64,000 bases of DNA from Planctomycetota bacterium (GTDB lineage: Bacteria; Planctomycetota; UBA8742; UBA2392). This document shows positions 1-10,268 of the stretch, in pieces. The stretch is taken from the NCBI GenBank assembly GCA_020845475.1, contig JADLFN010000003.1, positions 29,221-93,220 on the forward strand, written 5' to 3'. The notes beneath the pieces were generated by a model, which made no database searches, was not told the DNA's origin, and saw only the letters and a list, made by a program, of their open reading frames with translations. Both the position numbers and the translations under genes were made by a program. Positions within the stretch are counted from its first letter, which is position 1. Each line of letters begins with the position of its first letter.

Positions 1-2235
1 GCGCCCGTCATCGCCTTCTCTGCGCAGCACGTTGTCAAGCGCGGCCAGCAGCAGCGCTTCCGCGAGCACGCACAACTCGCGCAACGTTTCCGGCAGGGGT
101 GTGCGCGAGGATGCGTCGAATAGCCCGATGCGCAGAAGTTCCACGTCGCGCTGCCAGTGCAGGGCTTCAAGCAGATCCGTGGCCGCCAGCCTGCCTTGTA
201 AATCAGCGTGCAAGCGCGCGGCATCGAGCCGCGTGAACGTCTGCAGGCTGTCGATGAATTCATCCACCATGCCCGGGCGGCGGCAGAGCAGATCCGTGAG
301 CCAGCGCGATTGCGACGCGACGCTGCCGAAAATCTCCAGCGCGCGCGGATCTTCGGCCACCAGTTCAAAGAGCATGGTCTTGGCGCCAAGCCGCGCCGTG
401 ATGCGCTCGAAATTGATCAGCGTGAAATCCGGGTCCGGCGTTTTGCTGATGAATTCGAGCAGAGCCGGCATCATCGAGGCCAGATATTTGCGCGCGCGCG
501 GGGCGAACAGCCGGTTTTCGGGCGTTTCTTCGGCCAGCTCGCGGATCAGGCGAAAGGCCAGCGCCGTGTCTTTGAAGCCATATTTCGCGAGCAGGAGTTG
601 GGCCGCGGCTTGATCCGGGTCGGGGTCGAGCACCAGCTCGCACTCTGCGGGCGCGTGCTGCGTCGCAAACAGGCCCGCGAACAGGCGCACCAGCAAGCCG
701 CGCACACGCAGCGTGTGCGCCTTGAGGTCGGTGTTCAAGGCGCGCGCGGGACTGAGAGTGACGCGGCTTTGGCCCGAGGCGCGTACGCCATCGATTGCGG
801 GCGAGGACTTCTGCGTGTAGCCAAGGCAGCGCGCCACGCGCTCGATCTCGGCGCGGGTGTGCGGCACGCGATAAGTCTGCAGGCCCTCGTAAAGTTGCAG
901 GCGGTGCTCAACGCCGCGCAAAAAGCGGTAGGCTTGCGACAGTTCCTCGACTTCCGACAGTTTCAACACGCCAAAATGCGCCAGCGCCATGAGCGCCGTG
1001 AGCGTGTCACCCACGCGCAATTCCGGCGCGCGGCCGCCGTTGAGCAATTGCAGAAATTGGGTGACGAACTCGATGTCGCGAATGCCGCCAAAGCCATGCT
1101 TGAGATCGCGAAACGTATCCTGCCCGGCTTCGGCGCGCTGCTCAATCTGGCGTTTGAGCCCCTGGATTTCGTTGATTTCGCCCACGGTGAGATACTTGCG
1201 CCAGACCCACGGGGAAACGCGTTCGAGCAACTCTTCGCCCAGCGCCAGATCGCCCGCGCAGGCACGCGCCTTGATCAGAGCCTGGCGCTCGAGCGTGGAA
1301 CCATAGCTGAAGTAATATTGCGCCGTCGATTCCAGGCCGCGCGCGAGCCGGCCCTTTTTTCCCTCGGGGCGCAGGCGGGTATCCACACGAAACACGTTGC
1401 CGTCCTCGGTGGTGGTATCAATCAGCGGGATCATGGCCTCGGCGATTTTCACGGCGAGTTCGGTGCCGGAGTACACGCGGCCCTCGGGCGGCGATTCGGG
1501 ATCGCCGTCGCACACAAAGCTCAAGTCAATGTCTGAGGCATAATTCAGCTCGCGCGCCCCCAGCTTGCCGAACGCAATCACACAGAAACGAAAGTTGCCC
1601 CGCGTCAAGCCGCGCGCTTGCATGACTTCGCGGCGCGCGATTTCGCATGCGACTTGCAAAGCACCATCGCCCAGTGCAGAGATGCCGGCCGTGACCTGTT
1701 CGAGCGGGTAGCCCAGCGCGGTTTCCTGGTAGAGCACACGCGAGCAATAGTCGCGATGCGTCAGGCGCAGCGCCGCGAGCACATCGACGCCCATTTCAAT
1801 GCGGCCGCGGACTTTGTTGATGATTTGTTCCGGCGTGACGGTTTGCGCCAGATCATGAGACGAGAGCTCCATGAACTCACGCCAGCCGCCGCGCAGCATG
1901 TGGTTGTTGATCGGGCGCGAGTGGCCCATGAGCACGAACAGGCGTGCAAAACTTTCGGGCGTGGCCAGCGCCTGCGCCACAAAATCGGCGGCGGCGTTGG
2001 GCGCGGCCAGCAGGCGTTCGAGCGCGCTGACGGAATCTTCGGGAGAGGGCGAAAGCTCAAAGTGGCGGGCGAGAACTTCGATGAAAGCTTCCGTGGTCAC
2101 GGAGCCCAGCGGAGCGAGCGAAGCACGAATGGCCTCGGCGGCATTGAGCAGGACTTCACCGGGAGTTTGCACATCGTCGCCCTCAGCCGAAGGCGGCAAT
2201 GGCCAATCAACGTTGCGAGGATCAGGCAACTCCAT
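1..2235 (-). CDS. glnE: Glutamine synthetase adenylyltransferase / adenylyl-removing enzyme, partial
   Basis: GlnE switches glutamine synthetase off by adenylylation and on by deadenylylation in response to PII, so it links nitrogen status to ammonia assimilation in the cytosol. The minus strand reads open from an ATG at 2235 to the window edge (745 residues, no stop seen). Residues 226-241 carry the nucleotidyltransferase signature (GxxELNxxSDIDL, with D235 and D237), followed by DTRLRPEGKKG near 285-295 and FGGIRDIEFVTQFLQL, all typical of the first (adenylyl-removing) half. The second, adenylyltransferase half would lie outside the window. The family is usually 900-1000 residues, so about a quarter is missing only because of the window cut. 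I see no disruption in the visible part. Confidence 0.93.
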   Translation of the reverse strand, partial: MELPDPRNVDWPLPPSAEGDDVQTPGEVLLNAAEAIRASLAPLGSVTTEAFIEVLARHFELSPSPEDSVSALERLLAAPNAAADFVAQALATPESFARLFVLMGHSRPINNHMLRGGWREFMELSSHDLAQTVTPEQIINKVRGRIEMGVDVLAALRLTHRDYCSRVLYQETALGYPLEQVTAGISALGDGALQVACEIARREVMQARGLTRGNFRFCVIAFGKLGARELNYASDIDLSFVCDGDPESPPEGRVYSGTELAVKIAEAMIPLIDTTTEDGNVFRVDTRLRPEGKKGRLARGLESTAQYYFSYGSTLERQALIKARACAGDLALGEELLERVSPWVWRKYLTVGEINEIQGLKRQIEQRAEAGQDTFRDLKHGFGGIRDIEFVTQFLQLLNGGRAPELRVGDTLTALMALAHFGVLKLSEVEELSQAYRFLRGVEHRLQLYEGLQTYRVPHTRAEIERVARCLGYTQKSSPAIDGVRASGQSRVTLSPARALNTDLKAHTLRVRGLLVRLFAGLFATQHAPAECELVLDPDPDQAAAQLLLAKYGFKDTALAFRLIRELAEETPENRLFAPRARKYLASMMPALLEFISKTPDPDFTLINFERITARLGAKTMLFELVAEDPRALEIFGSVASQSRWLTDLLCRRPGMVDEFIDSLQTFTRLDAARLHADLQGRLAATDLLEALHWQRDVELLRIGLFDASSRTPLPETLRELCVLAEALLLAALDNVLRREGDDGR

Positions 2236-2264
2236 GGGCGGAGTATAACGCCTGCTTTGCGGGC

Positions 2265-2558
2265 TTACGCGTCGGAAGCCACTCGGCCGGCGAAAAGCAC
2301 CTGTAGTTGCACTTTCTGTTGTTGGCTCAGGGTTGCAGCGTGGAGGTGCAACACTTTTTCACGTGCGTCGTCATATCGAAAATCGAGCAGTCGCCAGCCG
2401 GTCGCGAACATGGCCGATGCAATCCGCACACGGTCAAAACCGCTCATAGCGCGGTAAGCACGGCGCTGAACATCGGCAGCCTGGGGGTTAGTGTCAGATG
2501 GCTCGCAGGCGCCTGAGCCAACCGTCGAGCCCTGATCGTTTTGCACGGTCGTTGACAT
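2265..2558 (-). CDS. Small hypothetical protein next to a nucleotidyltransferase
   Basis: A 97-residue protein of unknown function. It starts inside the 3' end of the upstream nucleotidyltransferase gene (65-base overlap, different frame), which suggests the two are translated together. The middle (residues 33-60, RAYRAMSGFDRVRIASAM...) resembles the short helical proteins, with an 'R-x-M-s-x-x-x-R-l-r-i-A-x-x-M' pattern, that often sit beside MNT/AbiEii-like nucleotidyltransferases. That resemblance is my own pattern recognition, not a search result. No signal peptide or membrane segment. It could be a partner or antitoxin-like component, or a chance open frame; the overlap and conserved-looking helix make it more likely real than not. 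Confidence 0.5.
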   Translation of the reverse strand: MSTTVQNDQGSTVGSGACEPSDTNPQAADVQRRAYRAMSGFDRVRIASAMFATGWRLLDFRYDDAREKVLHLHAATLSQQQKVQLQVLFAGRVASDA

Positions 2559-3057
2559 AGTTCCAGTCTAGGTCAGAAACGTCGCGTATCAATGCGCGCA
2601 CGTCAGCGGCCTGTTTTGCTGACTCGCTCGGCGCCCCCCAGGCAAGCTTTGAAAGCAGCAGGTCTTCGGGACTGATTATCCAGATGGCATCGCTTCCCTG
2701 TTCCAGGCGCTTTCTGCGGCGAAACTTCTCGCGTTCAAATTCGTTCGGCTTGAGTACCGCGAAGTCGATCTTGATGCCCGTCAATGTGTGGATGACGTTG
2801 AACATCCTGCCACTAGTAACGGCCTCAATGGCAGCGACGCGGCTCGAGTACCAGCCTTCTTCACTGGGAAAGCAGGCAAGCAGCGAATCGACCTGCGGTT
2901 CCAACAAATCAATCACGATGTCAATGTCGTTGGTGAAGCGAGGCTCGGAGTAGAAGAACAGGGCATAACCTCCCGTAAGCATGTACGGGAACTCAAGTTC
3001 CTCAAGTTGACGTGCGAGCCGGAACAGGGCACCCGCTTGGTCAGGTTGCTCAGTCAT
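2494..3057 (-). CDS. Nucleotidyltransferase-fold protein (AbiEii/DUF6036-like)
   Basis: A 187-residue cytosolic protein. Residues 20-50 read LTGGYALFFYSEPRFTNDIDIVIDL, in which the GG and the DID pair (preceded by R-x-T) form the metal-binding motif of minimal nucleotidyltransferases. The later IIS-PEDLLLSKLAWG segment is also standard in this group. Relatives include AbiEii-type toxins and many uncharacterised chromosomal proteins. The open frame extends further upstream to 3411, but that part is arginine-rich antisense of dnaK, so the ATG at 3057 (MTEQPDQAG) is the sensible start. It overlaps a small downstream gene at 2265-2558. Substrate unknown; whether the pair is a toxin-antitoxin system is inference only. 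Confidence 0.8.
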   Translation of the reverse strand: MTEQPDQAGALFRLARQLEELEFPYMLTGGYALFFYSEPRFTNDIDIVIDLLEPQVDSLLACFPSEEGWYSSRVAAIEAVTSGRMFNVIHTLTGIKIDFAVLKPNEFEREKFRRRKRLEQGSDAIWIISPEDLLLSKLAWGAPSESAKQAADVRALIRDVSDLDWNYVNDRAKRSGLDGWLRRLRAI

Positions 3058-3107
3058 GTTCGGATTGTAGCAGTCGTCGCGTCGTTCCACCGGAGACAGC
3101 ATGCAGA

Positions 3108-3131
3108 AGCCCGTCCGTGACCGGACGGGCT
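3108..3131 (-). terminator. Hairpin downstream of dnaK
   Basis: A perfect 10-bp stem (AGCCCGTCCG / CGGACGGGCT) with loop TGAC lies 22 bases past the dnaK stop and before the nucleotidyltransferase start. There is no clear T-run on the minus-strand side, so it may terminate weakly or only protect the dnaK 3' end. Confidence 0.5.
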
Positions 3132-3152
3132 CTGAGGGATCGCTTCGGTTGC

Positions 3153-5093
<1,941 letters not shown>

Positions 5094-5117
5094 GGCTGCT
5101 TCCTCTTTATTGCGTTC

Positions 5118-5169
5118 GCACCGGCTCTTGCCCGTGCAATCAATACACGCAATGCAAGAGCGGTGCCAA
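5118..5169 (-). promoter_or_regulatory. Inverted repeat with sigma-54-like -24/-12 element upstream of dnaK
   Basis: On the minus strand TTGGCAC-N5-TTGCA (5169 to 5153) matches the sigma-54 consensus, with GG and GC at the right spacing. It would start transcription near 5143, about 50 bases before the dnaK ATG. The same bases form one arm of an inverted repeat: GCACCGCTCTTGC (5154-5166 complement) against GCAAGAGCCGGTGC (5118-5131 complement), one base bulged, spacer 22. So the site could be a promoter, an operator or an mRNA hairpin. Confidence 0.45.
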
Positions 5170-5300
5170 CGCCTTAGCCTCAAATCCCAAGTAGTTGCCT
5201 GCTTAGGGCTTATGGCAGCAGCCGGTCGGCATGAGTGCCAATTTGGCGTTCTCTGGATTCGCCCGGGGGCGTCGATTGCTTCACGCTGTCATCTTGGCGC

Positions 5301-5335
5301 AAAACAAAACCGCCGCGCCAAGGGCGCGGCGGTTT
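5301..5335 (-). terminator. Rho-independent terminator of the beta-propeller gene
   Basis: Stem AAACCGCCGCGCC / GGCGCGGCGGTTT (5307-5319 and 5323-5335, loop AAG) followed on the minus strand by a T-rich stretch (complement of 5301-5309). It sits 11 bases past the stop of the minus-strand gene at 5347. Confidence 0.85.
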
Positions 5336-5346
5336 GAACGATCTGC

Positions 5347-7215
5347 TTACTTCAACTCAATTTGCCACACCGAGATGTCGCCGTCGCTGGGTTCGCCGGT
5401 CTTGCCCTTGGCGTCGCGCCATTCCAGCTTTTCCTTGAGGTCCACTATCTGGCGTGATTCCTTGCCGTCTTTGCTTCCGCCCTTGGCGATGTCTTTGGCG
5501 GCGGCGGCATCGAACGCAAGTTCCTCCACGCCCGGCGCATAATCCTCCAGCTTGGTGACGCCATTGTACCAGTATCCCCAATAACGCTCGCCGTTGCGGC
5601 TGCCGGTGTAGCCTTGGCCCACCACCGTCAGCGTCTTGCCGGTAATGAAGGCGCCCTTGATGCGGTGCTCGCCCTGCTCATCGGGGCCCGTGCCGGTGTA
5701 ATAGAAGGCGCTCCACTTTTCGCTGCCGTCGGCGGTGTTCAGGCCCAGCAGAAGGCCGTCGCCGCCGGACGTGTCATACACGCCTGAGGCACCCAGCCGC
5801 CCGCCCACGAGAACCTGGTCGCCCATGACGCGCACGAGGTGCGTGTTGTTGCGGTCGCCCGCCGTGCCCGCATAGGTCTTGCCCCACGCAAGTTTTCCAT
5901 CGGCGCTGAACTTGGCGGCGCTGAAGAACGTCGTCGCGCCGCGGCGATCAAGGCTGGCGTAAATACTGCCGTCTTTGTCGAGGTCAAGGCAGTTGATGTT
6001 GCTGCCGCGCCCCATGTCAACGCGGCGTGACCACGCCAGTTGCGGCGCATCGCCGTTGCAGCCCGTGAACTTGAGCAGGCAGGCGCGATCGCTGGCCAGG
6101 CCGCCGATCACCACCGCGCCGTCAGCGCTCGCGGCAATTGAGTAGCCGCGATCATTGCTGCCGGGCGTGAGATCGATGCTGCGCTGGAAAGCGGTGGCGC
6201 CGTCAGCGGCGTTGAGCGCGAGGAACAGGATGTCGCCGTAGCTGAAGCCGGTTACGAACACGCGCGAGCCGCGCACGCACAGGCCGTAGGCCTCGGAGCT
6301 GTGCTTGCCCAGCGCACTCTTGGCCCATTCGTTGCGCCAGAGCTTCTCCCAGATGGGCTCGCCGGTTTTGCCGTCCACTTTCATGATCAGCGCGGAGAGA
6401 ATGCTGTTCGACTTGTCGTCGCTGTTGACGCCGCAAAGGTACAGGTTGCCCTGTTCGTCGAGCGCGAGGCTGTTGGCGGTGCCGCCGGTTTCGGCGTTCT
6501 GGCCGCTGTCCGGGCTGCAATCTTTGTAGGGCCCGTTCCAGAGCTTGGCCCAGGCCAGCGAACCGTCAGCGTTGATCTTGCCGTAGATAATGTCGGTGCT
6601 GAAGCGATCTGCGATCTGCGTGGCCTGGCCGCTGAAGTAGATGTTGCCTTCGGCGTCGCCCACGGCGGTGCTGAGCATTTCGTCGGTCTTGGAGGCGCCA
6701 AACAGCTTGTGCAGTTTCGTAGCGCCGCCGGAAAAGAACTTGGCGCTTTCGCGGCCGCGGCTTGCCAGCTTGAGCGTGAACGTTTTGTCCGTGTTATAGG
6801 TGATGGTCAGAGTCGCGTTGCGCTCGCCGCTTTCCACGGGGTAGAAGCGCACGCGCAGGCCAAACGCGCCCTTGGAGGCTTCCAGCTTGGTTTCCTTGAA
6901 GTCCAGCGGGTCGCGCTTGCCCTTTTCGGCCAGCAGCGTGAACTCTTCGTCCATCACGCCTTCAGCGCGCGTGAGCTCAATCTTGTTCAGCGTCATTTCC
7001 GCGCTGGTCTTGTTGTAGATCGAGATCGTCTGCACCGACTCCGTGAACAGCGCCAGCGAGTTGCGCTCGGTGTTCATGGGAATCCAGTAACGGTCCCCGT
7101 TCTTGAACTCAATGCCCTCCGCCATCACCGTCGGGCCGGGCGCATCCTGCGCGGCTACCGTGAACCCGCCCAGCGCCAGCATGAACAACGACAGCAAACC
7201 CAGTGTTGCCCTCAT
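5347..7215 (-). CDS. Secreted beta-propeller (PQQ/SBBP-like) protein
   Basis: A 622-residue exported protein of unknown role. Residues 1-22 form a signal peptide ending VAA-QD. Residues about 30-150 look like a beta-sandwich (YNKTSAEMTLNKIEL..., TLTITYNTDKTFTLKL). Residues about 165-560 contain repeated blade-like units of the type 'AxGNxYxxG', 'DGSLAWAKLW', 'GEPIWEKLW', 'DGKLAWGKTY', 'DGSEKWSAFYY'. These are the beta-propeller repeats of the PQQ/SBBP kind seen in secreted planctomycete proteins. The start is supported by a purine-rich GGAGAGCAAC ribosome site. It is transcribed alone, away from the small secreted gene at 7416, and ends at a strong terminator. No catalytic residues are evident, so binding or scaffold roles are possible. 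Confidence 0.85.
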   Translation of the reverse strand: MRATLGLLSLFMLALGGFTVAAQDAPGPTVMAEGIEFKNGDRYWIPMNTERNSLALFTESVQTISIYNKTSAEMTLNKIELTRAEGVMDEEFTLLAEKGKRDPLDFKETKLEASKGAFGLRVRFYPVESGERNATLTITYNTDKTFTLKLASRGRESAKFFSGGATKLHKLFGASKTDEMLSTAVGDAEGNIYFSGQATQIADRFSTDIIYGKINADGSLAWAKLWNGPYKDCSPDSGQNAETGGTANSLALDEQGNLYLCGVNSDDKSNSILSALIMKVDGKTGEPIWEKLWRNEWAKSALGKHSSEAYGLCVRGSRVFVTGFSYGDILFLALNAADGATAFQRSIDLTPGSNDRGYSIAASADGAVVIGGLASDRACLLKFTGCNGDAPQLAWSRRVDMGRGSNINCLDLDKDGSIYASLDRRGATTFFSAAKFSADGKLAWGKTYAGTAGDRNNTHLVRVMGDQVLVGGRLGASGVYDTSGGDGLLLGLNTADGSEKWSAFYYTGTGPDEQGEHRIKGAFITGKTLTVVGQGYTGSRNGERYWGYWYNGVTKLEDYAPGVEELAFDAAAAKDIAKGGSKDGKESRQIVDLKEKLEWRDAKGKTGEPSDGDISVWQIELK

Positions 7216-7415
7216 GTTGCTCTCCTTGATCGTCTTGAAAGTGAATCGTGCCCCGAAGCGCCAATGTTAGTCATGCCCATTGGGGATGCCAGCACATTCA
7301 GGAGGTGCAGGTCTTTTGAAAATTCCGCGCAACCTCTTTTTCGTGCGGGGTTTCACTACAACGCCCGCAAGGCACCCCGAAAACACGCCGACCCCTCGGC
7401 ACCCTGGAGAGCAAC

Positions 7416-7742
7416 ATGAAGATTCACTGGATTCTGGCACTCGCGCTGAGCCTCACGTTGGGCGCGGGCACACTGGCCGCGCAGGATGGCGAGCAACCCA
7501 ACGGGCCCCAGCGCGAGCGCAAAGAGCAACATCAGGATCGCCACAAGCGAATCCACGAACTCGTCAAGCACTTGCAGGAGAAGCTGGTCGAACTCAAGAA
7601 GCGCCAGGCCGAGGGTGGAGAACACGCCGAGGAAATCGCCAAGCGCATCGAGGCCATCGAGACCAAACTGAAAGAGATCCGCGCCAAGCTCGCCGAACAC
7701 CGCGAAAAGCACGGCGAACGCAAAGAAGGCAAGAAGGCCTGA
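7416..7742 (+). CDS. Small secreted coiled-coil protein
   Basis: A 108-residue protein with a clear signal peptide (MKIHWILALALSLTLGAGTLAAQ, cleavage near residue 22) and a mature part that is almost entirely charged heptad helix rich in K, E, R and H (RIHELVKHLQEKLVELKKRQ, RIEAIETKLKEIRAKLAEHR). It is probably a periplasmic or extracellular coiled coil; the His/Glu content would allow metal binding, but nothing proves that. A GGAGAG ribosome site lies just upstream, and a perfect terminator follows at 7757-7786. It is divergent from the beta-propeller gene. I do not recognise a named family. Confidence 0.8.
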   Translation: MKIHWILALALSLTLGAGTLAAQDGEQPNGPQRERKEQHQDRHKRIHELVKHLQEKLVELKKRQAEGGEHAEEIAKRIEAIETKLKEIRAKLAEHREKHGERKEGKKA

Positions 7743-7756
7743 ACATCCCACGCCGG

Positions 7757-7786
7757 AACGGGACGCCTTTGCGGCGTCCCGTTTTT
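7757..7786 (+). terminator. Rho-independent terminator of the small coiled-coil gene
   Basis: AACGGGACGCC / GGCGTCCCGTT stem (7757-7767 and 7773-7783), loop TTTGC, then a T run to 7786. Confidence 0.9.
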
Positions 7787-8001
7787 CATGCCCGCACGCC
7801 CGCCGCGCGCTCAAAGGCAACCATGAACGCGTCGCCCTCGGTTTTCACTTCAAAGCCGCCAAAGGCCGCAATCTGCGCGCGCATGATTTCATTGTGCAGC
7901 TTCAGGCAATCCTCAAAGCGCGGCCCATGCCGTTCCCACAGCGGAGTGCTGTCCTGGATATCGGTGAAAACAAGAGTGACTGTCCCGGTTGGAGCCTGCA
8001 T
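7786..8001 (-). pseudogene. Truncated class III adenylate/guanylate cyclase domain
   Basis: The 71-residue frame (MQAPTGTVTLVFTDIQDST...) is the first half of a class III cyclase catalytic domain, the enzymes that make cyclic AMP or GMP. Both metal-binding aspartates are there (FTDI, and GD in TEGDAFMVAF), and the spacing fits the family. The frame stops immediately after VAFERAAGVRA, losing the substrate-specifying and transition-state residues of the second half. The stop codon lies at the edge of the neighbouring gene's terminator, as though a deletion joined the two. An in-frame ATG at 8016 is also possible. A monomeric half-domain cannot be an active cyclase, so I call it a pseudogene; a short regulatory decoy is a weaker alternative. 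Confidence 0.75.
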
Positions 8002-8082
8002 GGCGGCACTATACATGCCTTGCCAATTGCTGCTGCTCAGATGTTGGCCTGCAAATCGGCATAGAGCACGAATCGCGAGGTG

Positions 8083-9387
8083 TCATTGACAAAGATACGG
8101 CCGCCCTGCGGGCGTCTGCCACCGCGCCGGTTTGACTTCCTCAATCTTCTCAATGTCTCCGGGTTTGGCATGGCTCCAATGAATGCAGAGAGTGCTGGCG
8201 ATGCCCTCTCTCATCAGGTCGTACTCCCAGATTTCGCCCCATTCGTATCGTTTTGGCTCGGCCTCTACGCTGAAGGAACTGACAAACGTAGGCGAGCCCA
8301 GAAGTACAAGTACCTCCGTCGCGGACATAGAGGAGTTGAGCTTCTCCGTTCGTGCTTCCAGATCTTCCACACTCTTGGGCATCGGGAGTTCTGGTCCCGA
8401 ACCAAATCCCGAACCACGTGTGAAGCGGTAGTTGGCTGTGCGCTTTGGCGTTACTCCCAGTCTCCAAAGAGCCTGTTGAACTACAGGCCGAAGCCACTGT
8501 GTGTGCACGTATGAGGAGAGCTTCCTCTGTTCTGCAAATGCGTGCGATCCGGTTGTGTAGAGCGGCGTTGAGACACTCTCTAAAGCACGCAATACATCCA
8601 ACATTTCCGCGAGCCTGTGGCTACCAGCCACATCAATACTCGCGGCAAGAAATTCGAGTTCGGGCAGTTTCTTCAGTAGTTTGCTGCCGCGCTTGCCAGC
8701 TTGAGTTCCTTTCAGGCAATCCGCCGCCGAGGCGATAACCCGTTTCGCAATGACTGACTCCGCGAGTTCCAGCGAAGCCAGCGGCGAAGAGTTACTCGCC
8801 AAATCTGAGTCCGAAAGGAGCACGTGCGCATCCAGATCAACGACAAGCCTTCTGGTCCAAGCTGAACGAATGGAAAAGTAATGCGTCCCGGAATGTGTAA
8901 AGAAGCAAGGCAAGGAATTTGATTGCCAGAAGATTCCTGCGGTCGAATCCGGAATGTGCTCGTCCTTCCAGATGACTGCTTTTGCGCCAACCTTGGTTTC
9001 CCGGCTGAAGTCCGGGTTTTTTCCGATTCCCTCCCAGTCGGTGCACACATGTACGGCGAACACAATTGTTCCTTGTCCATCAAAGAAAACGGTTGGCGCG
9101 GCCGTGTATCCATGCAGGCCCGCCACAACATGGCCGAAGTCGCTGACGTAGAGATTGGTTGGCGCCGGCTCGCGTTCGGGTTGCCAACGCTCCCAAACAA
9201 CCCGTCCCGAAGCATCGATGAGCCGATACCTGAAGTTGCCTTGGAATCCAAATGACTTGGCGTGGCGATCTTTCTCCGGCACGAAATCCGGAAACGGAAT
9301 AGTGCCATTCTCGGGCGATAGTGCTTCTGCGCTGAAACGCCCGCCAGGGCTTGTCGCGCGCATGTCAGGAAAACTGACGCTGGTCAT
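8083..9387 (-). CDS. Hypothetical protein coupled to PRPP synthetase
   Basis: A 434-residue protein of unknown function. The ATG at 9387 overlaps the prs stop by four bases (ATGA), so it is translationally coupled as the last gene of the phosphorylase-prs operon. Residues about 45-230 are beta-rich with Trp and Gly repeats (RLIDASGRVVWERWQPE, FFDGQGTIVFAVHV). The C-terminal 80 residues (SATEVLVLLGSPT ... YEWGEIWEYDL ... LCIHWSH) resemble the small BamE/SmpA-like fold; that is inference. No signal peptide, so it is probably cytosolic. Codon use looks less GC-biased than prs, which suggests a lineage-specific or acquired gene. Confidence 0.7.
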   Translation of the reverse strand: MTSVSFPDMRATSPGGRFSAEALSPENGTIPFPDFVPEKDRHAKSFGFQGNFRYRLIDASGRVVWERWQPEREPAPTNLYVSDFGHVVAGLHGYTAAPTVFFDGQGTIVFAVHVCTDWEGIGKNPDFSRETKVGAKAVIWKDEHIPDSTAGIFWQSNSLPCFFTHSGTHYFSIRSAWTRRLVVDLDAHVLLSDSDLASNSSPLASLELAESVIAKRVIASAADCLKGTQAGKRGSKLLKKLPELEFLAASIDVAGSHRLAEMLDVLRALESVSTPLYTTGSHAFAEQRKLSSYVHTQWLRPVVQQALWRLGVTPKRTANYRFTRGSGFGSGPELPMPKSVEDLEARTEKLNSSMSATEVLVLLGSPTFVSSFSVEAEPKRYEWGEIWEYDLMREGIASTLCIHWSHAKPGDIEKIEEVKPARWQTPAGRPYLCQ

Positions 9388-10268
9388 GGCCGCTCCACAG
9401 GAATCAAGCGCACGCCCGCCGCGATGACTTCCGTCAGGTCGATCCCGTTGCTGGGGTGAGTGATGGCGTTGCACGTGACCACGCGCGCGCCCACGTTTAT
9501 CAGCTCTGCGTAGGCTGGCCCTGCGAAGATGGCGTGGACTCCGATGCACACGGGTGTTTTCGCGTGCTCGTCGCGCAGGCGCTTGGCTGCGGCGAGCATG
9601 GTTTTGCCCGTGGAGATGATGTCGTCCGCCAGCACCGGCGTGTGGTTTTGCCACTTCTCGATGTGCGGCACGGAGACTTCGACTTCGCGGTCGCCCCTGC
9701 GCGTTTTTTCCAGCGTGATGCTGGGCGCGTTGATGCGCGCCGCGATGTCGCCGACCCATTGCGCGCTCTCGCTGTCCGGGCCGATGAGCAATGGCTTCTC
9801 AATGTTCACCTTGATCCATGCCGCGATCGCGGGCGCTGCATGGCACACGCGCGACTTGAGCGAATAAATCTCGTCGAGCGAATTGTAGCGGTGCAAATGC
9901 GGATCGACCGTCACCAGCCAATCGAAGTGCGCGCTGAGGATTTTTGCAAACGTGCGCGAGCTGACGGCCTCGCCCGGTTTGAATTGCCGGTCTTGCCGCA
10001 AGTACGCGAGATAGGGCGCGATTAACCCCACGCGCGTCGCACCTTCGGCTCGCACGGTATCTGCCAGCACCAGCAGCGGAACGGTTTTCTCATCGGGGTG
10101 ATCGAGCGAGCACACAATCGCGATTTCGCCACCACAATCGCCCGCGATGCGCACATAGCTTTCACCATCGGGAAAACGCCGCGTTTCGAGCGGCAGTTCG
10201 CTCGCGCCCAAAGCCGCGCGCAATTTTGCGGCCAGCGTTTCATTTCCCGGCCAGGCGCAGAGTCTCAT
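9384..10268 (-). CDS. prs: Ribose-phosphate pyrophosphokinase (PRPP synthetase)
   Basis: Transfers pyrophosphate from ATP to ribose 5-phosphate, giving PRPP for purine, pyrimidine, NAD, His and Trp synthesis. The 294-residue protein has the flexible-loop region YLAYLRQDR (86-94), VDPHLHR (121-127) and the PRPP-binding loop LADDIISTGKT (213-223). It is about 20 residues shorter than the classical class I enzyme and reads more like the compact archaeal/class III type. Both gene ends are four-base ATGA overlaps: its start overlaps the phosphorylase stop and its stop overlaps the next start, so the three genes are one translationally coupled operon. This pairing with a nucleotide phosphorylase suggests recycling of nucleotide ribose. 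Confidence 0.93.
   Translation of the reverse strand: MRLCAWPGNETLAAKLRAALGASELPLETRRFPDGESYVRIAGDCGGEIAIVCSLDHPDEKTVPLLVLADTVRAEGATRVGLIAPYLAYLRQDRQFKPGEAVSSRTFAKILSAHFDWLVTVDPHLHRYNSLDEIYSLKSRVCHAAPAIAAWIKVNIEKPLLIGPDSESAQWVGDIAARINAPSITLEKTRRGDREVEVSVPHIEKWQNHTPVLADDIISTGKTMLAAAKRLRDEHAKTPVCIGVHAIFAGPAYAELINVGARVVTCNAITHPSNGIDLTEVIAAGVRLIPVERP

Noticed and set aside
208..1536. 442-residue open frame on the plus strand
   Set aside because: It is the antisense shadow of glnE; its composition is Ala/Arg/His-rich with no family motif, while the minus strand carries clear GlnE signatures.
5094..5346. CIRCE/HrcA operator upstream of dnaK
   Set aside because: No TTAGCACTC-N9-GAGTGCTAA or close variant on either strand.
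9388..9759. N-terminal extension of the 434-residue protein to 9759
   Set aside because: It overlaps prs in another frame and is Arg/His-rich noise; the ATGA overlap marks the true start.
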